This document shows, piece after piece, positions 18,701 through 26,311 of a DNA stretch of 64,000 nucleotides. The translations under genes and the position numbers were made by a program. The notes below the pieces were generated by a model. That model ran no database searches. It saw nothing but the letters and a program-made list of their open reading frames with translations, and was not told the DNA's origin. Source of the stretch: Paraburkholderia kururiensis (GTDB lineage: Bacteria > Pseudomonadota > Gammaproteobacteria > Burkholderiales > Burkholderiaceae); the NCBI RefSeq assembly GCF_034424375.1, contig NZ_CP139965.1, forward strand, positions 6,200,001 through 6,264,000, in the 5' to 3' direction. Each line of letters opens with the position of its first letter. Position 1 is the stretch's first letter.

Positions 18701-19030
18701 TCAGTGATGCTCGAACAGCGAATGCGGCACGACGTAATGCGGCAGCACGCCCGGCTGCCCGGCCTGGGACGCGCCCGACATGCCCGAGCCGTAGCCCGTC
18801 GCTTCATTCGACGTCTGAGCCGACGCCATGTTGGCCGCGGGGCCGTTCGCCGCGTTGTACTCGGGGTACTTCGTCTTGTCCTGATGCAGCGTTCCGTTCT
18901 GTTCCGACTGGGCAATCTGCGACTTCACCTCGCCGCGCGTGAGCGAGCCGCTATTGCCCGCCTGAGCGAAGGACGCCACCGGCGCGATGAGCGCGGCGGC
19001 AACGGCAAGCGTTGAAATAAGGGTCTTCAT
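18701..19030 (-). CDS. DUF4148 family small secreted protein
   Basis: The 109-residue protein starts MKTLISTLAVAAALIAPVASFAQ, a typical signal peptide with cleavage after ASFAQA. It carries the DUF4148 signature SLTRGEVKSQIAQSEQNG, then a Gly/Ser/Ala-rich tail ending in HYVVPHSLFEHH. DUF4148 proteins are abundant in Burkholderiaceae and often lie in PmrA/QseB-type regulons; their job in the periplasm is unknown. A direct-repeat box (19293-19309) lies upstream, next to the QseC-like kinase gene. Confidence 0.88.
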   Translation of the reverse strand: MKTLISTLAVAAALIAPVASFAQAGNSGSLTRGEVKSQIAQSEQNGTLHQDKTKYPEYNAANGPAANMASAQTSNEATGYGSGMSGASQAGQPGVLPHYVVPHSLFEHH

Positions 19031-19397
19031 GGTGCTCTCCTTGTACCTGCTTCGCGTGTTTCCGCCCGGCCAATCCGGGCGGCATCGTGCAGCGCCGTCT
19101 CACGGAAATCGCGACAGGCGCGGTGGCACGGCACCGAACGCAACGCGACGCGATCCAGCGCAGGTCATGGCACGGCACGATGGTCCGAAATGACCGATGT
19201 CCGATATGACCCATACCCACTGAATGTGCGCAATCGCCGTGCGTGGCTCGATGGGTGTCTCACGATGCACAGGGCCAGAATAGCGAGTACACCTTAGCGG
19301 ACGCTTAGCCGTTGCACGCGGAGAAGAAGGCGGGAAAGAGCGCGCCAAAGGCAATACGTTGCCGAACGGGGACACGCGGTGCCCCACTGTCATGGGG
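19031..19397. promoter_or_regulatory. Upstream region of the DUF4148 gene with direct repeats
   Basis: The 367-bp gap holds no gene. Two sets of direct repeats are visible: TCCGAAATGACC (19184-19195) and TCCGATATGACC (19200-19211), period 16; and the CTTAGC pair at 19293-19309, period 11. Both lie upstream of the DUF4148 start on the minus strand. Confidence 0.5.
19293..19309. promoter_or_regulatory. PmrA/QseB-like direct repeat box
   Basis: CTTAGC-GGACG-CTTAGC: two 6-bp half-sites with an 11-bp period, as in the CTTAA-type boxes upstream of the regulator gene at 21479-21506. It lies 263 bp from the DUF4148 start. Binding by the adjacent response regulator is an inference. Confidence 0.4.
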
Positions 19398-20759
19398 TCA
19401 AGTCGTCGTAACCGGTTCGACCGCGCGCAGGCCGCTCAGTTTGACCGACAGTCCACCTTGCGGCGAAACGTTGCCGAGCGAAAGCGTAGCGTGATGGCGG
19501 CCCGCAATGCGCGCCACGATGGCAAGGCCCAGTCCGCTGCCCTGCCCTCCGGCATGCTCGCCGCGATAGAAGCGGTCCAGCACGCGGCCACGTTCGCTCT
19601 CGGGAATGCCGGGGCCTGTGTCGGCCACTTCCAGCGTCAGCTGGTCCCTGTCGTGACTCAAGATCACGTCCACTCGACCGCCCGGCGGCGTGTAGCGAAT
19701 CGCGTTGTCCACGAGGTTGGACAGCAGCACGCCCAGCGAATGGGGCTCGGCAAGCGCCATGCAGGCATCGTCGTCCGCGGCCGCGCCGTCACGCGACACG
19801 ACGAGGCCCAGATCGATCGACTTCACCTCGGCGAGCAACGAGAAATCACCTACCGTCTGCTCGCAGAGCCGCCGCACGCTCACGGGCTTCATGGGCGCGG
19901 ATTGCTGCGCATCCTCGCGCGCGAGCGTGAGCAGTTGATGCACGAGATGGATGATGCGATTGAGCCGCCCTTCCACGCGTTCGATGGTGGCCGCATCGCC
20001 CTTCAGCGTGCCGTCGCGCACGGCGCCCTGAAGCTGCAGCTTGAGCGCCGTGAGCGGCGAACGCAGTTCGTGCGCGGCGTCCGCGACGAACGTGCGCTGC
20101 GCCTGCAGGGCCACGTTGAGCCGATGCAGCAGGTCGTTGACCGCTTCGACGAGCGGCCGGATTTCGACCGGCACGTCGCGGCCGTCGAGTTGCAGCGGTT
20201 GCAGCGAATCGATGGAGCGTGTGGCGAGCGCGCGAGAGAGCCGGCCGATGGGCGCGAGTCCGCGTGCCACGGCGAACAGCACGAGCGCGATGGTGGGCGG
20301 GATCAGCACGCCGAGCGGCCACAGCGTACGCAGCGCGAGCCTCAGGGCGAGGTCTTCGCGCACGTCGATGGGCTGGGCGACCTGCACGAAGCGCCCCGGC
20401 TGCTGCACACCGAACACGCGCCAATGGTGCTCGGCGTGCTCGACGGTTCGCAGTCCTTCGGGATATCGCGAGAGCGCCGGCGCGGACGACGAACGGTAGA
20501 CGAGCTGGCCTGCGTCATCCCAGATGCCGATGACAATGCGCTCGTCGCCGATATTGCCGAAGGCCTGCCCGCCGCTGTGGCCTGCGCCGGCAGTGGCGAG
20601 ATTCGAGGGCAGCGAGATCGCCACCACACGCAGCTCGTAGTCGAAGAGTTCGCTCGCCTCATGCTTCGCGCTGTGGAAGATGCCGGCGCCCGCGGCGAGC
20701 GCCGCGGCGGCAAGACCGAAGATGAGCCAGCCCAGCAGCCAGCGACGGATGGATCTCAT
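19398..20759 (-). CDS. Sensor histidine kinase, QseC/TctE-like
   Basis: The 453-residue membrane kinase has TM1 near 7-28 (WLLGWLIFGLAAAALAAGAG), a periplasmic sensor of about 120 residues (2CSK_N-like, HSAKHEASELFDYELRVVAISLP), TM2 near 150-172, a HAMP-like linker, the phospho-His motif ADAAHELRSPLTALKLQ, and ATP-binding boxes NLVDNAIRYTPPGG, DTGPGIP and GQGSGLGLAI. It would phosphorylate the response regulator encoded just upstream. ATG 20759 overlaps the regulator's stop (ATGA), so the two are co-translated. The ligand is unknown; relatives sense metals, polymyxin-type stress or carboxylates. Confidence 0.92.
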   Translation of the reverse strand: MRSIRRWLLGWLIFGLAAAALAAGAGIFHSAKHEASELFDYELRVVAISLPSNLATAGAGHSGGQAFGNIGDERIVIGIWDDAGQLVYRSSSAPALSRYPEGLRTVEHAEHHWRVFGVQQPGRFVQVAQPIDVREDLALRLALRTLWPLGVLIPPTIALVLFAVARGLAPIGRLSRALATRSIDSLQPLQLDGRDVPVEIRPLVEAVNDLLHRLNVALQAQRTFVADAAHELRSPLTALKLQLQGAVRDGTLKGDAATIERVEGRLNRIIHLVHQLLTLAREDAQQSAPMKPVSVRRLCEQTVGDFSLLAEVKSIDLGLVVSRDGAAADDDACMALAEPHSLGVLLSNLVDNAIRYTPPGGRVDVILSHDRDQLTLEVADTGPGIPESERGRVLDRFYRGEHAGGQGSGLGLAIVARIAGRHHATLSLGNVSPQGGLSVKLSGLRAVEPVTTT

Positions 20760-21418
20760 TCGCAGCGCTTCAGCCGGTAGCCCACGCCGCGCACGGTCAC
20801 GATCTGCTCGGCGCCGATCTTGCGGCGCAAGCTGTGCACGTGCACTTCGATCGTATTGCTGCCCACTTCCTCGCCCCATCCGTAAAGCTTCTCTTCGAGT
20901 TCCGCGCGCGTGAACACGCGCGACGGTTCTTCGATCAGCACCTGCAGCAGCGCGAATTCGCGCGGCACGAGCGCTACCGGCTCGCCGTTCTTCGTCGCCT
21001 CGTGCGCGGCGGGATCGAGCGTCAGGTCGCCATGCGCGTACACGGGCTGCTTTTGCCCCGTGCGGCGCCTCAGCAGCGCGCGCACGCGGGCGGCCAGTTC
21101 GTCGAGATCGAACGGCTTGATGAGATAGTCGTCCGCACCGGCGTCGAGACCGCGAATGCGGTCCTCCACGGCGTCGCGCGCGGTGAGGATGATGACGGGC
21201 GCCGCGCCGCCGCGATTGCGGTAGCCGCGCAGCACCTCGATGCCGTCCTTCTTCGGCAGACCCAGATCGAGCAGCACCAGGTCGTAGACGCCGTTGCCAA
21301 GCGACAGCTCGGCCGCACGGCCGTCCTGCGCCCAGTCGATGGCATAGCCTGCGCGGCGCATGGCCTCCAGCACCGGTTCGGCAATCATGTCGTCGTCTTC
21401 CACCAGCAAAAGCCGCAT
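20756..21418 (-). CDS. Response regulator, OmpR family, QseB/PmrA-like
   Basis: The 220-residue protein has a receiver domain (acidic pair EDD near 7-9, phospho-Asp in LVLLDLGLPKKDG near 51, Lys in DDYLIKPFD near 101) and a C-terminal winged HTH (PREFALLQVLIEEPSRVFTRAELEEKLYG, then SNTIEVHVHSLRRKIG). It is the first gene of the pair. Three CTTAA-type half-sites with an 11-bp period lie 61-88 bp upstream, fitting autoregulation by a PmrA/QseB-type protein. Confidence 0.94.
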   Translation of the reverse strand: MRLLLVEDDDMIAEPVLEAMRRAGYAIDWAQDGRAAELSLGNGVYDLVLLDLGLPKKDGIEVLRGYRNRGGAAPVIILTARDAVEDRIRGLDAGADDYLIKPFDLDELAARVRALLRRRTGQKQPVYAHGDLTLDPAAHEATKNGEPVALVPREFALLQVLIEEPSRVFTRAELEEKLYGWGEEVGSNTIEVHVHSLRRKIGAEQIVTVRGVGYRLKRCE

Positions 21419-21884
21419 TCCCCTTCCCTCTCCTTTGCGCTACCCAGCATTGAACCCGGCCATTGTGGCGAGCGGCAGCTTAACGCGTGCTTAAGAATTC
21501 CTTAAGTACCGAACTCTCGGCGAGCTCTTTCATCAGAGGATTAAGTAACGGTTAGGTTAATCGGTTACTTCGTAAAAATGCACGCTTCGTGCAGCACGCC
21601 ATTCCTTCGGAGAAAAATTCGATGCCTCGAAACACTTGATTACACGTTCTCCGCAAATTATGCGTTTAGAATAACGCCCGATCCGGCGCCGTTTAACACG
21701 GGGGTACGCGCGCCGGCACGCAGAGGCGGCGCACCACCTGGAAGGCGCGTCGCCTCTTGTGTAATCGCTGCTTCGTACTGCGTAGCCGGTCGGCTCGCGG
21801 GCAGGCGCCGCCGAGACAGGCGCCCTTGAGCCGCATGACGTCCATCACCCCGATATAACCTCAATCGACGGACATCCACGCAGT
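21419..21884. other. Divergent intergenic region between the two-component genes and the BetR-receiver gene
   Basis: This 466-bp gap holds the triple box at 21479-21506 and, beyond it, an AT-richer stretch (21530-21680) with further TTAAG/TTAGG-like half-sites at 21541 and 21552. The right half (21700-21880) precedes the BetR-receiver gene. I see no gene here. Confidence 0.5.
21479..21506. promoter_or_regulatory. Three tandem CTTAA-type half-sites (PmrA/QseB box)
   Basis: CTTAAC (21479-21484), CTTAAG (21490-21495) and CTTAAG (21501-21506) are separated by 5-bp spacers, giving an 11-bp period. The PmrA/QseB consensus is two such half-sites; here there are three. The box lies upstream of the response regulator gene, which points to autoregulation. 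Confidence 0.75.
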
Positions 21885-22739
21885 ATGGCCAACGTTTCAC
21901 AATCACCCGACTCGCTCGCAGTCGCGGAACGTGTGCGCGAACTGATGAGTCGCCACGGCATCGGCAAGCGCCATCAAACCACCGAGTTGTGCCGCATTCT
22001 CGATCTGAGTTTTTCGCAGGGGCACCGCAAGCTGCGCGGCAATAGCCCCTGGACGCTTTCGCAAATCAAGAAAGTGGCCGAGGCATTCGGCGAGCCCGCG
22101 GCGCAGTTGTTCGGCGCACAGTCGCTCGACCCCGGCATGGTGGGGGCCGTCGCACACGAAGCCGTGTTCGCCGTGGCCGCCATCGAAATGCCCTGCACGG
22201 CGTGGGTGGGCGCGCCCATCGAGCCCGGCAGCCGGCCCGAATTCATCGCGTACTCGAGGCAGGGGCAGTGGCGCGTGGTGCGCCACGACGGCGCGCTCTA
22301 TCAGAACGCGCACGAAGTCCACAAGATCGAGATCTACCCGCGGCGGCCCGAGAACGACCGGCCGCTCATCGCCGTGGTGGACGACGACCGCACCTCCGCC
22401 GACAACCTGCGCGACTACCTCGAACACAACGGCTTTGCGGCGCTCGCGCTGTACGGCCTCACCGCGTTTTCCGAAGCGCTGCAAACCCAGGTCTTCGACG
22501 GCGTGGTGATCGACTGGCTGTTCGGCACGCAGACCTCGGCCGAGGCGATCCGCGCCGTGCGTGCCTCCGAAAATCCCGACGCGCCGATCCTCGTGCTGAC
22601 AGGCGAGCTGCTGACGGGCAAGGCGAGCGAATCGGAGATCGGCGAAATCATTCGCGCCTACGACGTGGCCTGCCACGAGAAGCCAGCGCGCATGGCGATC
22701 ATCGCGGCAGACCTCTCGAAGCGGCTCAATCGCGGCTGA
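21885..22739 (+). CDS. BetR-type HTH fused to a receiver domain
   Basis: The 284-residue protein has an N-terminal helix-turn-helix of BetR type, about residues 12-70 (VAERVRELMSRHGIGKRHQTTELCRIL, SQGHRKLRGNSPWTLSQIKKV), a linker, and a C-terminal receiver, about 160-280, with the acidic triad IAVVDDDR, an Asp in GVVIDWLFG at the phosphorylation position, and a Lys in CHEKPAR. An unusual order: DNA-binding first, receiver second. It converges with the hybrid kinase gene (9-bp gap), its probable partner. Confidence 0.85.
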   Translation: MANVSQSPDSLAVAERVRELMSRHGIGKRHQTTELCRILDLSFSQGHRKLRGNSPWTLSQIKKVAEAFGEPAAQLFGAQSLDPGMVGAVAHEAVFAVAAIEMPCTAWVGAPIEPGSRPEFIAYSRQGQWRVVRHDGALYQNAHEVHKIEIYPRRPENDRPLIAVVDDDRTSADNLRDYLEHNGFAALALYGLTAFSEALQTQVFDGVVIDWLFGTQTSAEAIRAVRASENPDAPILVLTGELLTGKASESEIGEIIRAYDVACHEKPARMAIIAADLSKRLNRG

Positions 22740-22748
22740 GGCTTCCGC

Positions 22749-24614
22749 CTAGCGCTGGGCCCGGGCGAGACCCGGCCGCGAGCGGCCGGCCGCCAGTGCC
22801 CGCTGGAGCGCAGCGCGCAGCACGTCGTAGTGGACGGGCTTGGTGAGGCTGTCGAAGAACCGCGCCGAGAACGGCTCGCCGCCAGTGCCGACGTCGGGTG
22901 ACTCGAGGTCGGACATGTAGGCACTCACGGCGATCACGCGCGGCAGGCCGCCGGGGTAGGCGCCCGTGCCGGCGCGCACGTCGAGGTCGGCCATCAGCGA
23001 ATAGCCGTCGCGGCCGGGCATGTGCAGATCGAGCAGCACCACGTCGCAGCGCTGGCTGTCGAGCCACGCCAGGGCCTCGTCGACGTCGGCCGCCGCGTGC
23101 GCGCTGTAGCCCATGTGCGCCACCATCTCGCAGAGCGACTCGCGCACGAGCGGGTTGTCGTCCACCACCAGCACCTGCGGCGGCGCGGCGTTGCGCGCAT
23201 CCGTCGCGGCATGTGCGGCAGGCGTGCCGGGCACGGACCGCACCGGCACCGTCACCGTGAACGTCGTGCCCTGGCCGAGGCGGCTGTCGGTTTCGATCGT
23301 GCCGCCGAACAGATCCACCAGCCCCTTCACGATGGCGAGCCCCATGCCCGCGCCTTCGAAGCGCCGCGAGCGCGAGGCGTCGAGCTGCGTGAATTCCTTG
23401 AAGATCTGCGGAATCTGGGCCTGCGGCACGCCGGGGCCCGTATCGCGCACCACGATGGAGAGCACGTCGGGCAGCATCACGAACTCGAGACGAACCGAGC
23501 CGCGCTCCGTGTAGCGGATGGCGTTCGTGACGAGGTTGTTCGCGATCTGCCGGATGCGGTGCGGGTCCGACACCACGCGCCCTTCGCCGCCGCGTTCGGC
23601 GCGCACGGCACAGTCGAACACGAGCCCCTTCGCGCTGGCCGCCGCCTCATGCTGATCGGCAATCGAAGCAAGCAGTTCGCGCGGGTCGAACTCCTCGTCG
23701 CGCAACTCCAGCTTGCCGGCGCCGAGCCGCGCGTAGTCGGTCAGGTCCTTCATCTGCGTTTCGAGCTGACGCGCCGCGATCTCGAGCCTGCGGATCACCT
23801 TGCCGTCCGCCTCCGAATGCGGCGTGAGGCCAAGCAGTTCGATCGACGACACGATGGCGTGCAGCGGCGTGCGCAGTTCGTGGCTGATCATGCCGAGAAA
23901 CGCGTCTTTGGCGAGGCTCGCCTCGCGCGCGGCACGGCTCGCGTCGTGCTCCGCGGCGAGCAACGCCTTTTGCTGATTGATGAGCCGCGTGCGCCGGAAC
24001 CCGTTGAATACGAGCAGCACGGTGGCCGCCGCCGAAAGCAGCAGCAGGCCGACGCCGGCGGCAAACAGCATGCGCCGCTTCGCGAGGAAGTCGCGGCTCA
24101 TGGCCTCGCGGTCTTCCACGTCGGCGAAACGCCGGCTGAGCGCCAGCTCATTGACGTCGTTCCAATGGCTGTGCAGCGCCGCGAACACCTGACCCGCCAC
24201 GTCGGGTTCGGTCTCGAGGGCCGCGATCTGTGGATCGATCTGGGCCACGAGCGCGTCGAGCGTCGCCAGCTCCGCCTGCTGGCGACGCTGCAAGTCCGGC
24301 TGCGACGCAAGGTTGCGCGTGGACCCGGCCAGCACGCGCAGCTTCGACTGCAGCACGGCATAGCGCAGTTGCAGCTTCGCGTAATCGCGATTGGCGCCGA
24401 AGCGGTATTGCAGCAGTTGGTTCTCCAGCCGGGCGTAGGCGATCTGCAATTGCGCGGCGTCCCAGTAATAGCCGTCGTAGGCGCCCGTGATGCGCTGCGT
24501 GGCGCGCGAATCGAGCAGATTGGCGTACAGCAGGTAGCCCACCGCCGCGATGGGCGGCACGATCGCCACGAGCCACACGAGCACGAGGACGAAGCGGCGC
24601 AGTGGACGGCGCAT
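22749..24614 (-). CDS. Hybrid sensor histidine kinase
   Basis: The 621-residue kinase has TM1 near 8-30, a periplasmic helical sensor of about 150 residues, TM2 near 185-205 (FAAGVGLLLLSAAATVLLVFN), the phospho-His motif GMISHELRTPLHAIVSSIEL, ATP boxes NLVTNAIRYTERGS, DTGPGVP and GAGMGLAIVKGL, and a C-terminal receiver (VLVVDDNPLVRESL, CDVVLLDLHMPGRDG, SLTKPVHYD). Its start ATG shares one base with the stop of the SUOX-like gene, so the pair is co-translated. It likely signals to the BetR-receiver protein encoded opposite. Confidence 0.9.
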   Translation of the reverse strand: MRRPLRRFVLVLVWLVAIVPPIAAVGYLLYANLLDSRATQRITGAYDGYYWDAAQLQIAYARLENQLLQYRFGANRDYAKLQLRYAVLQSKLRVLAGSTRNLASQPDLQRRQQAELATLDALVAQIDPQIAALETEPDVAGQVFAALHSHWNDVNELALSRRFADVEDREAMSRDFLAKRRMLFAAGVGLLLLSAAATVLLVFNGFRRTRLINQQKALLAAEHDASRAAREASLAKDAFLGMISHELRTPLHAIVSSIELLGLTPHSEADGKVIRRLEIAARQLETQMKDLTDYARLGAGKLELRDEEFDPRELLASIADQHEAAASAKGLVFDCAVRAERGGEGRVVSDPHRIRQIANNLVTNAIRYTERGSVRLEFVMLPDVLSIVVRDTGPGVPQAQIPQIFKEFTQLDASRSRRFEGAGMGLAIVKGLVDLFGGTIETDSRLGQGTTFTVTVPVRSVPGTPAAHAATDARNAAPPQVLVVDDNPLVRESLCEMVAHMGYSAHAAADVDEALAWLDSQRCDVVLLDLHMPGRDGYSLMADLDVRAGTGAYPGGLPRVIAVSAYMSDLESPDVGTGGEPFSARFFDSLTKPVHYDVLRAALQRALAAGRSRPGLARAQR

Positions 24615-25153
24615 CACTTGACGACGATCGACTTGATCTGCCACGCGAACTTCGAGTCGCCGCCCGGGCCGCCCAGCTCGGACGGGAACGTATCGCGCGG
24701 ATAGATCAGAAAGAGCGGCCCGAAGTCGCTCATCTTCAGACGCTGGCCGTTCATGCTGTACGCGAGCACGACGCTGTAGCGCCCGGCGTCGGCTACGGGA
24801 ACGATGCAGGTGTAGTCGTCGAAGGTATGGATTTCGAGCTGGGTGCCCTGCGCGCCCACCGTCTTCAGGACGTCCGAGAGCAAGGGGCCGGTGAACGTGG
24901 AGCGCGGCGTCCAGGTGGTGGACGTGGTGATGGAATGCGCCGGCAGCGCGAGCAGTTGCGCTTCGCTGAAGTGATAGACGGTGTGCGTGGCGTCGTTCGT
25001 GTTGGCGATCTTGCCTTTCACGTCGAGCGAGAGCGTGACCGCGAGCGCATGCGTCGCGATCAGCGAGGCCGCGCACATGAGCGCGGCCCGCATTCCCCAT
25101 AGCCCCCGCGGCCGCCCGGCCGTACGCGAGGCCGAAGCCTGGTCTTCGTGCAT
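24614..25153 (-). CDS. Periplasmic SUOX-fold (molybdopterin-oxidoreductase-like) domain protein
   Basis: The 179-residue protein has a hydrophobic export signal (MRAALMCAASLIATHALA, near residues 21-38) and a single domain resembling the molybdopterin-binding fold of sulfite oxidase: LALPAHSITTSTTWTP, RSTFTGPLLSDVL, DDYTCIVPVADAGRY, RLKMSDFGPLFLIYPRDTFP. It is much shorter than true enzymes, so a sensory or substrate-binding role for the adjacent kinase is more likely. A start at residue 21 (25093) is also possible. Stop and next start overlap by one base. Confidence 0.78.
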   Translation of the reverse strand: MHEDQASASRTAGRPRGLWGMRAALMCAASLIATHALAVTLSLDVKGKIANTNDATHTVYHFSEAQLLALPAHSITTSTTWTPRSTFTGPLLSDVLKTVGAQGTQLEIHTFDDYTCIVPVADAGRYSVVLAYSMNGQRLKMSDFGPLFLIYPRDTFPSELGGPGGDSKFAWQIKSIVVK

Positions 25154-25242
25154 TGCTTTAATGCCCTGTTATTCGTCCGCTTTGATCTGCGCTGCGCTTG
25201 CCGTGCCGCCGGCTGCGCCGGGGAGCGTCTTCACGCAGGCCC

Positions 25243-26262
25243 ATGCATAATATCGTCAAATTCCACCCTGGCACGACGCCGCGCCCGCAGCCGCCGGGTC
25301 CGGCGCTCCGTCACGACATGAACAAGCCGATTCTTCCGCTCACGTACGAACAGCTCGGTCAATGGATCGAGTCGCTGCAACCGGCGCTGCGCGCAGAAAA
25401 CTTCGCGGTGGTGGTGGGCATTCTGCGGGGCGGCGCTCCCCTCGCGCTGATGGCCTCGCATGTCACCGGCGCGCCGGTGGCGTTCCTGCGCTACGACCGC
25501 GCGACGCGCGCAGTCACGTGGGACTCGACGTTGCCGCTACCCGAACCCGGCTCGCGTGTGCTGCTGTGCGAGGACATTGCCGGCCTCGGCTTCACGCTGA
25601 CCGACTGCATCGCGTTTCTGCGCGAGCACGGCCTCACGGTACGCACGCTCACAGGCGCCTACGACGACCTGAGCCGTCTGCGCCCCGACTATTCGATCGA
25701 CGCCGACAGCTTCTTCACGCTCTTTCCGCAGGAACGCGAGAGCTACACGCAGCGCTACCGGTCCAGCTGGTCGCGCGAAGGCGCGGGAGCGGACGCGCTC
25801 ATCGCGACCGACCGCGAATACGCCACCTACGCCATCGACCTCGACGGCATCGTGCCGCCCGACGTGCCGCTCGCCGCCGAAGACGATTTCGACGCCACAC
25901 TGGAGGAGCGCGAGGCGCTGCAGCCGTTCCGCAAGTTTTCGGGCGTGGACATCCGCCGCGTGCGGGCGGTCGTGACCGAACGTGCCGAAGCCGAGCGGGC
26001 GCGCGTGCAGAAGTGGCTGGAACGCGAGGGCTTCAACGGCGTGGAGCTGATCATGCGCGAGGCCGGCCCGCACGACGCTTCTCCTTCAGCGCAGGCCGCG
26101 CACAAGGCCGAGGCCGCGCAGCGCTGCGGCGTGACCTACTTCGTGGAAGGCGATCCGCTTGAAGCCATCCTCATCGCCCAGCAGGCGCCGCTGCTTCAGG
26201 TGGTCTGGTGGAACGCGCACACGCAGAGCGGCACGCTGATCGGGGCGTCGGCCTGGCGCTAG
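25243..26262 (+). CDS. Phosphoribosyltransferase-HAD phosphatase fusion
   Basis: The 339-residue protein joins two domains. An N-terminal type I phosphoribosyltransferase, about 30-165, has VVVGILRGGAPLALM and a PRPP-loop VLLCEDIAGLGFTL (107-119). A C-terminal HAD-like domain, about 190-330, has motif I AIDLDG (Asp199, Asp201), motif II Thr245, Lys288 and Gly-Asp at 303-304 (FVEGDP). Such fusions could make and then dephosphorylate a nucleotide-like product. Two starts are possible (25243 and 25318). It stands alone between a signalling gene and a convergent helicase gene. The substrate base is unknown. Confidence 0.8.
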   Translation: MHNIVKFHPGTTPRPQPPGPALRHDMNKPILPLTYEQLGQWIESLQPALRAENFAVVVGILRGGAPLALMASHVTGAPVAFLRYDRATRAVTWDSTLPLPEPGSRVLLCEDIAGLGFTLTDCIAFLREHGLTVRTLTGAYDDLSRLRPDYSIDADSFFTLFPQERESYTQRYRSSWSREGAGADALIATDREYATYAIDLDGIVPPDVPLAAEDDFDATLEEREALQPFRKFSGVDIRRVRAVVTERAEAERARVQKWLEREGFNGVELIMREAGPHDASPSAQAAHKAEAAQRCGVTYFVEGDPLEAILIAQQAPLLQVVWWNAHTQSGTLIGASAWR

Positions 26263-26311
26263 GCGCTGAACGCCGGCCTGGCGTCAGGCGGCCCACGCCG
26301 GACACGCTGCT

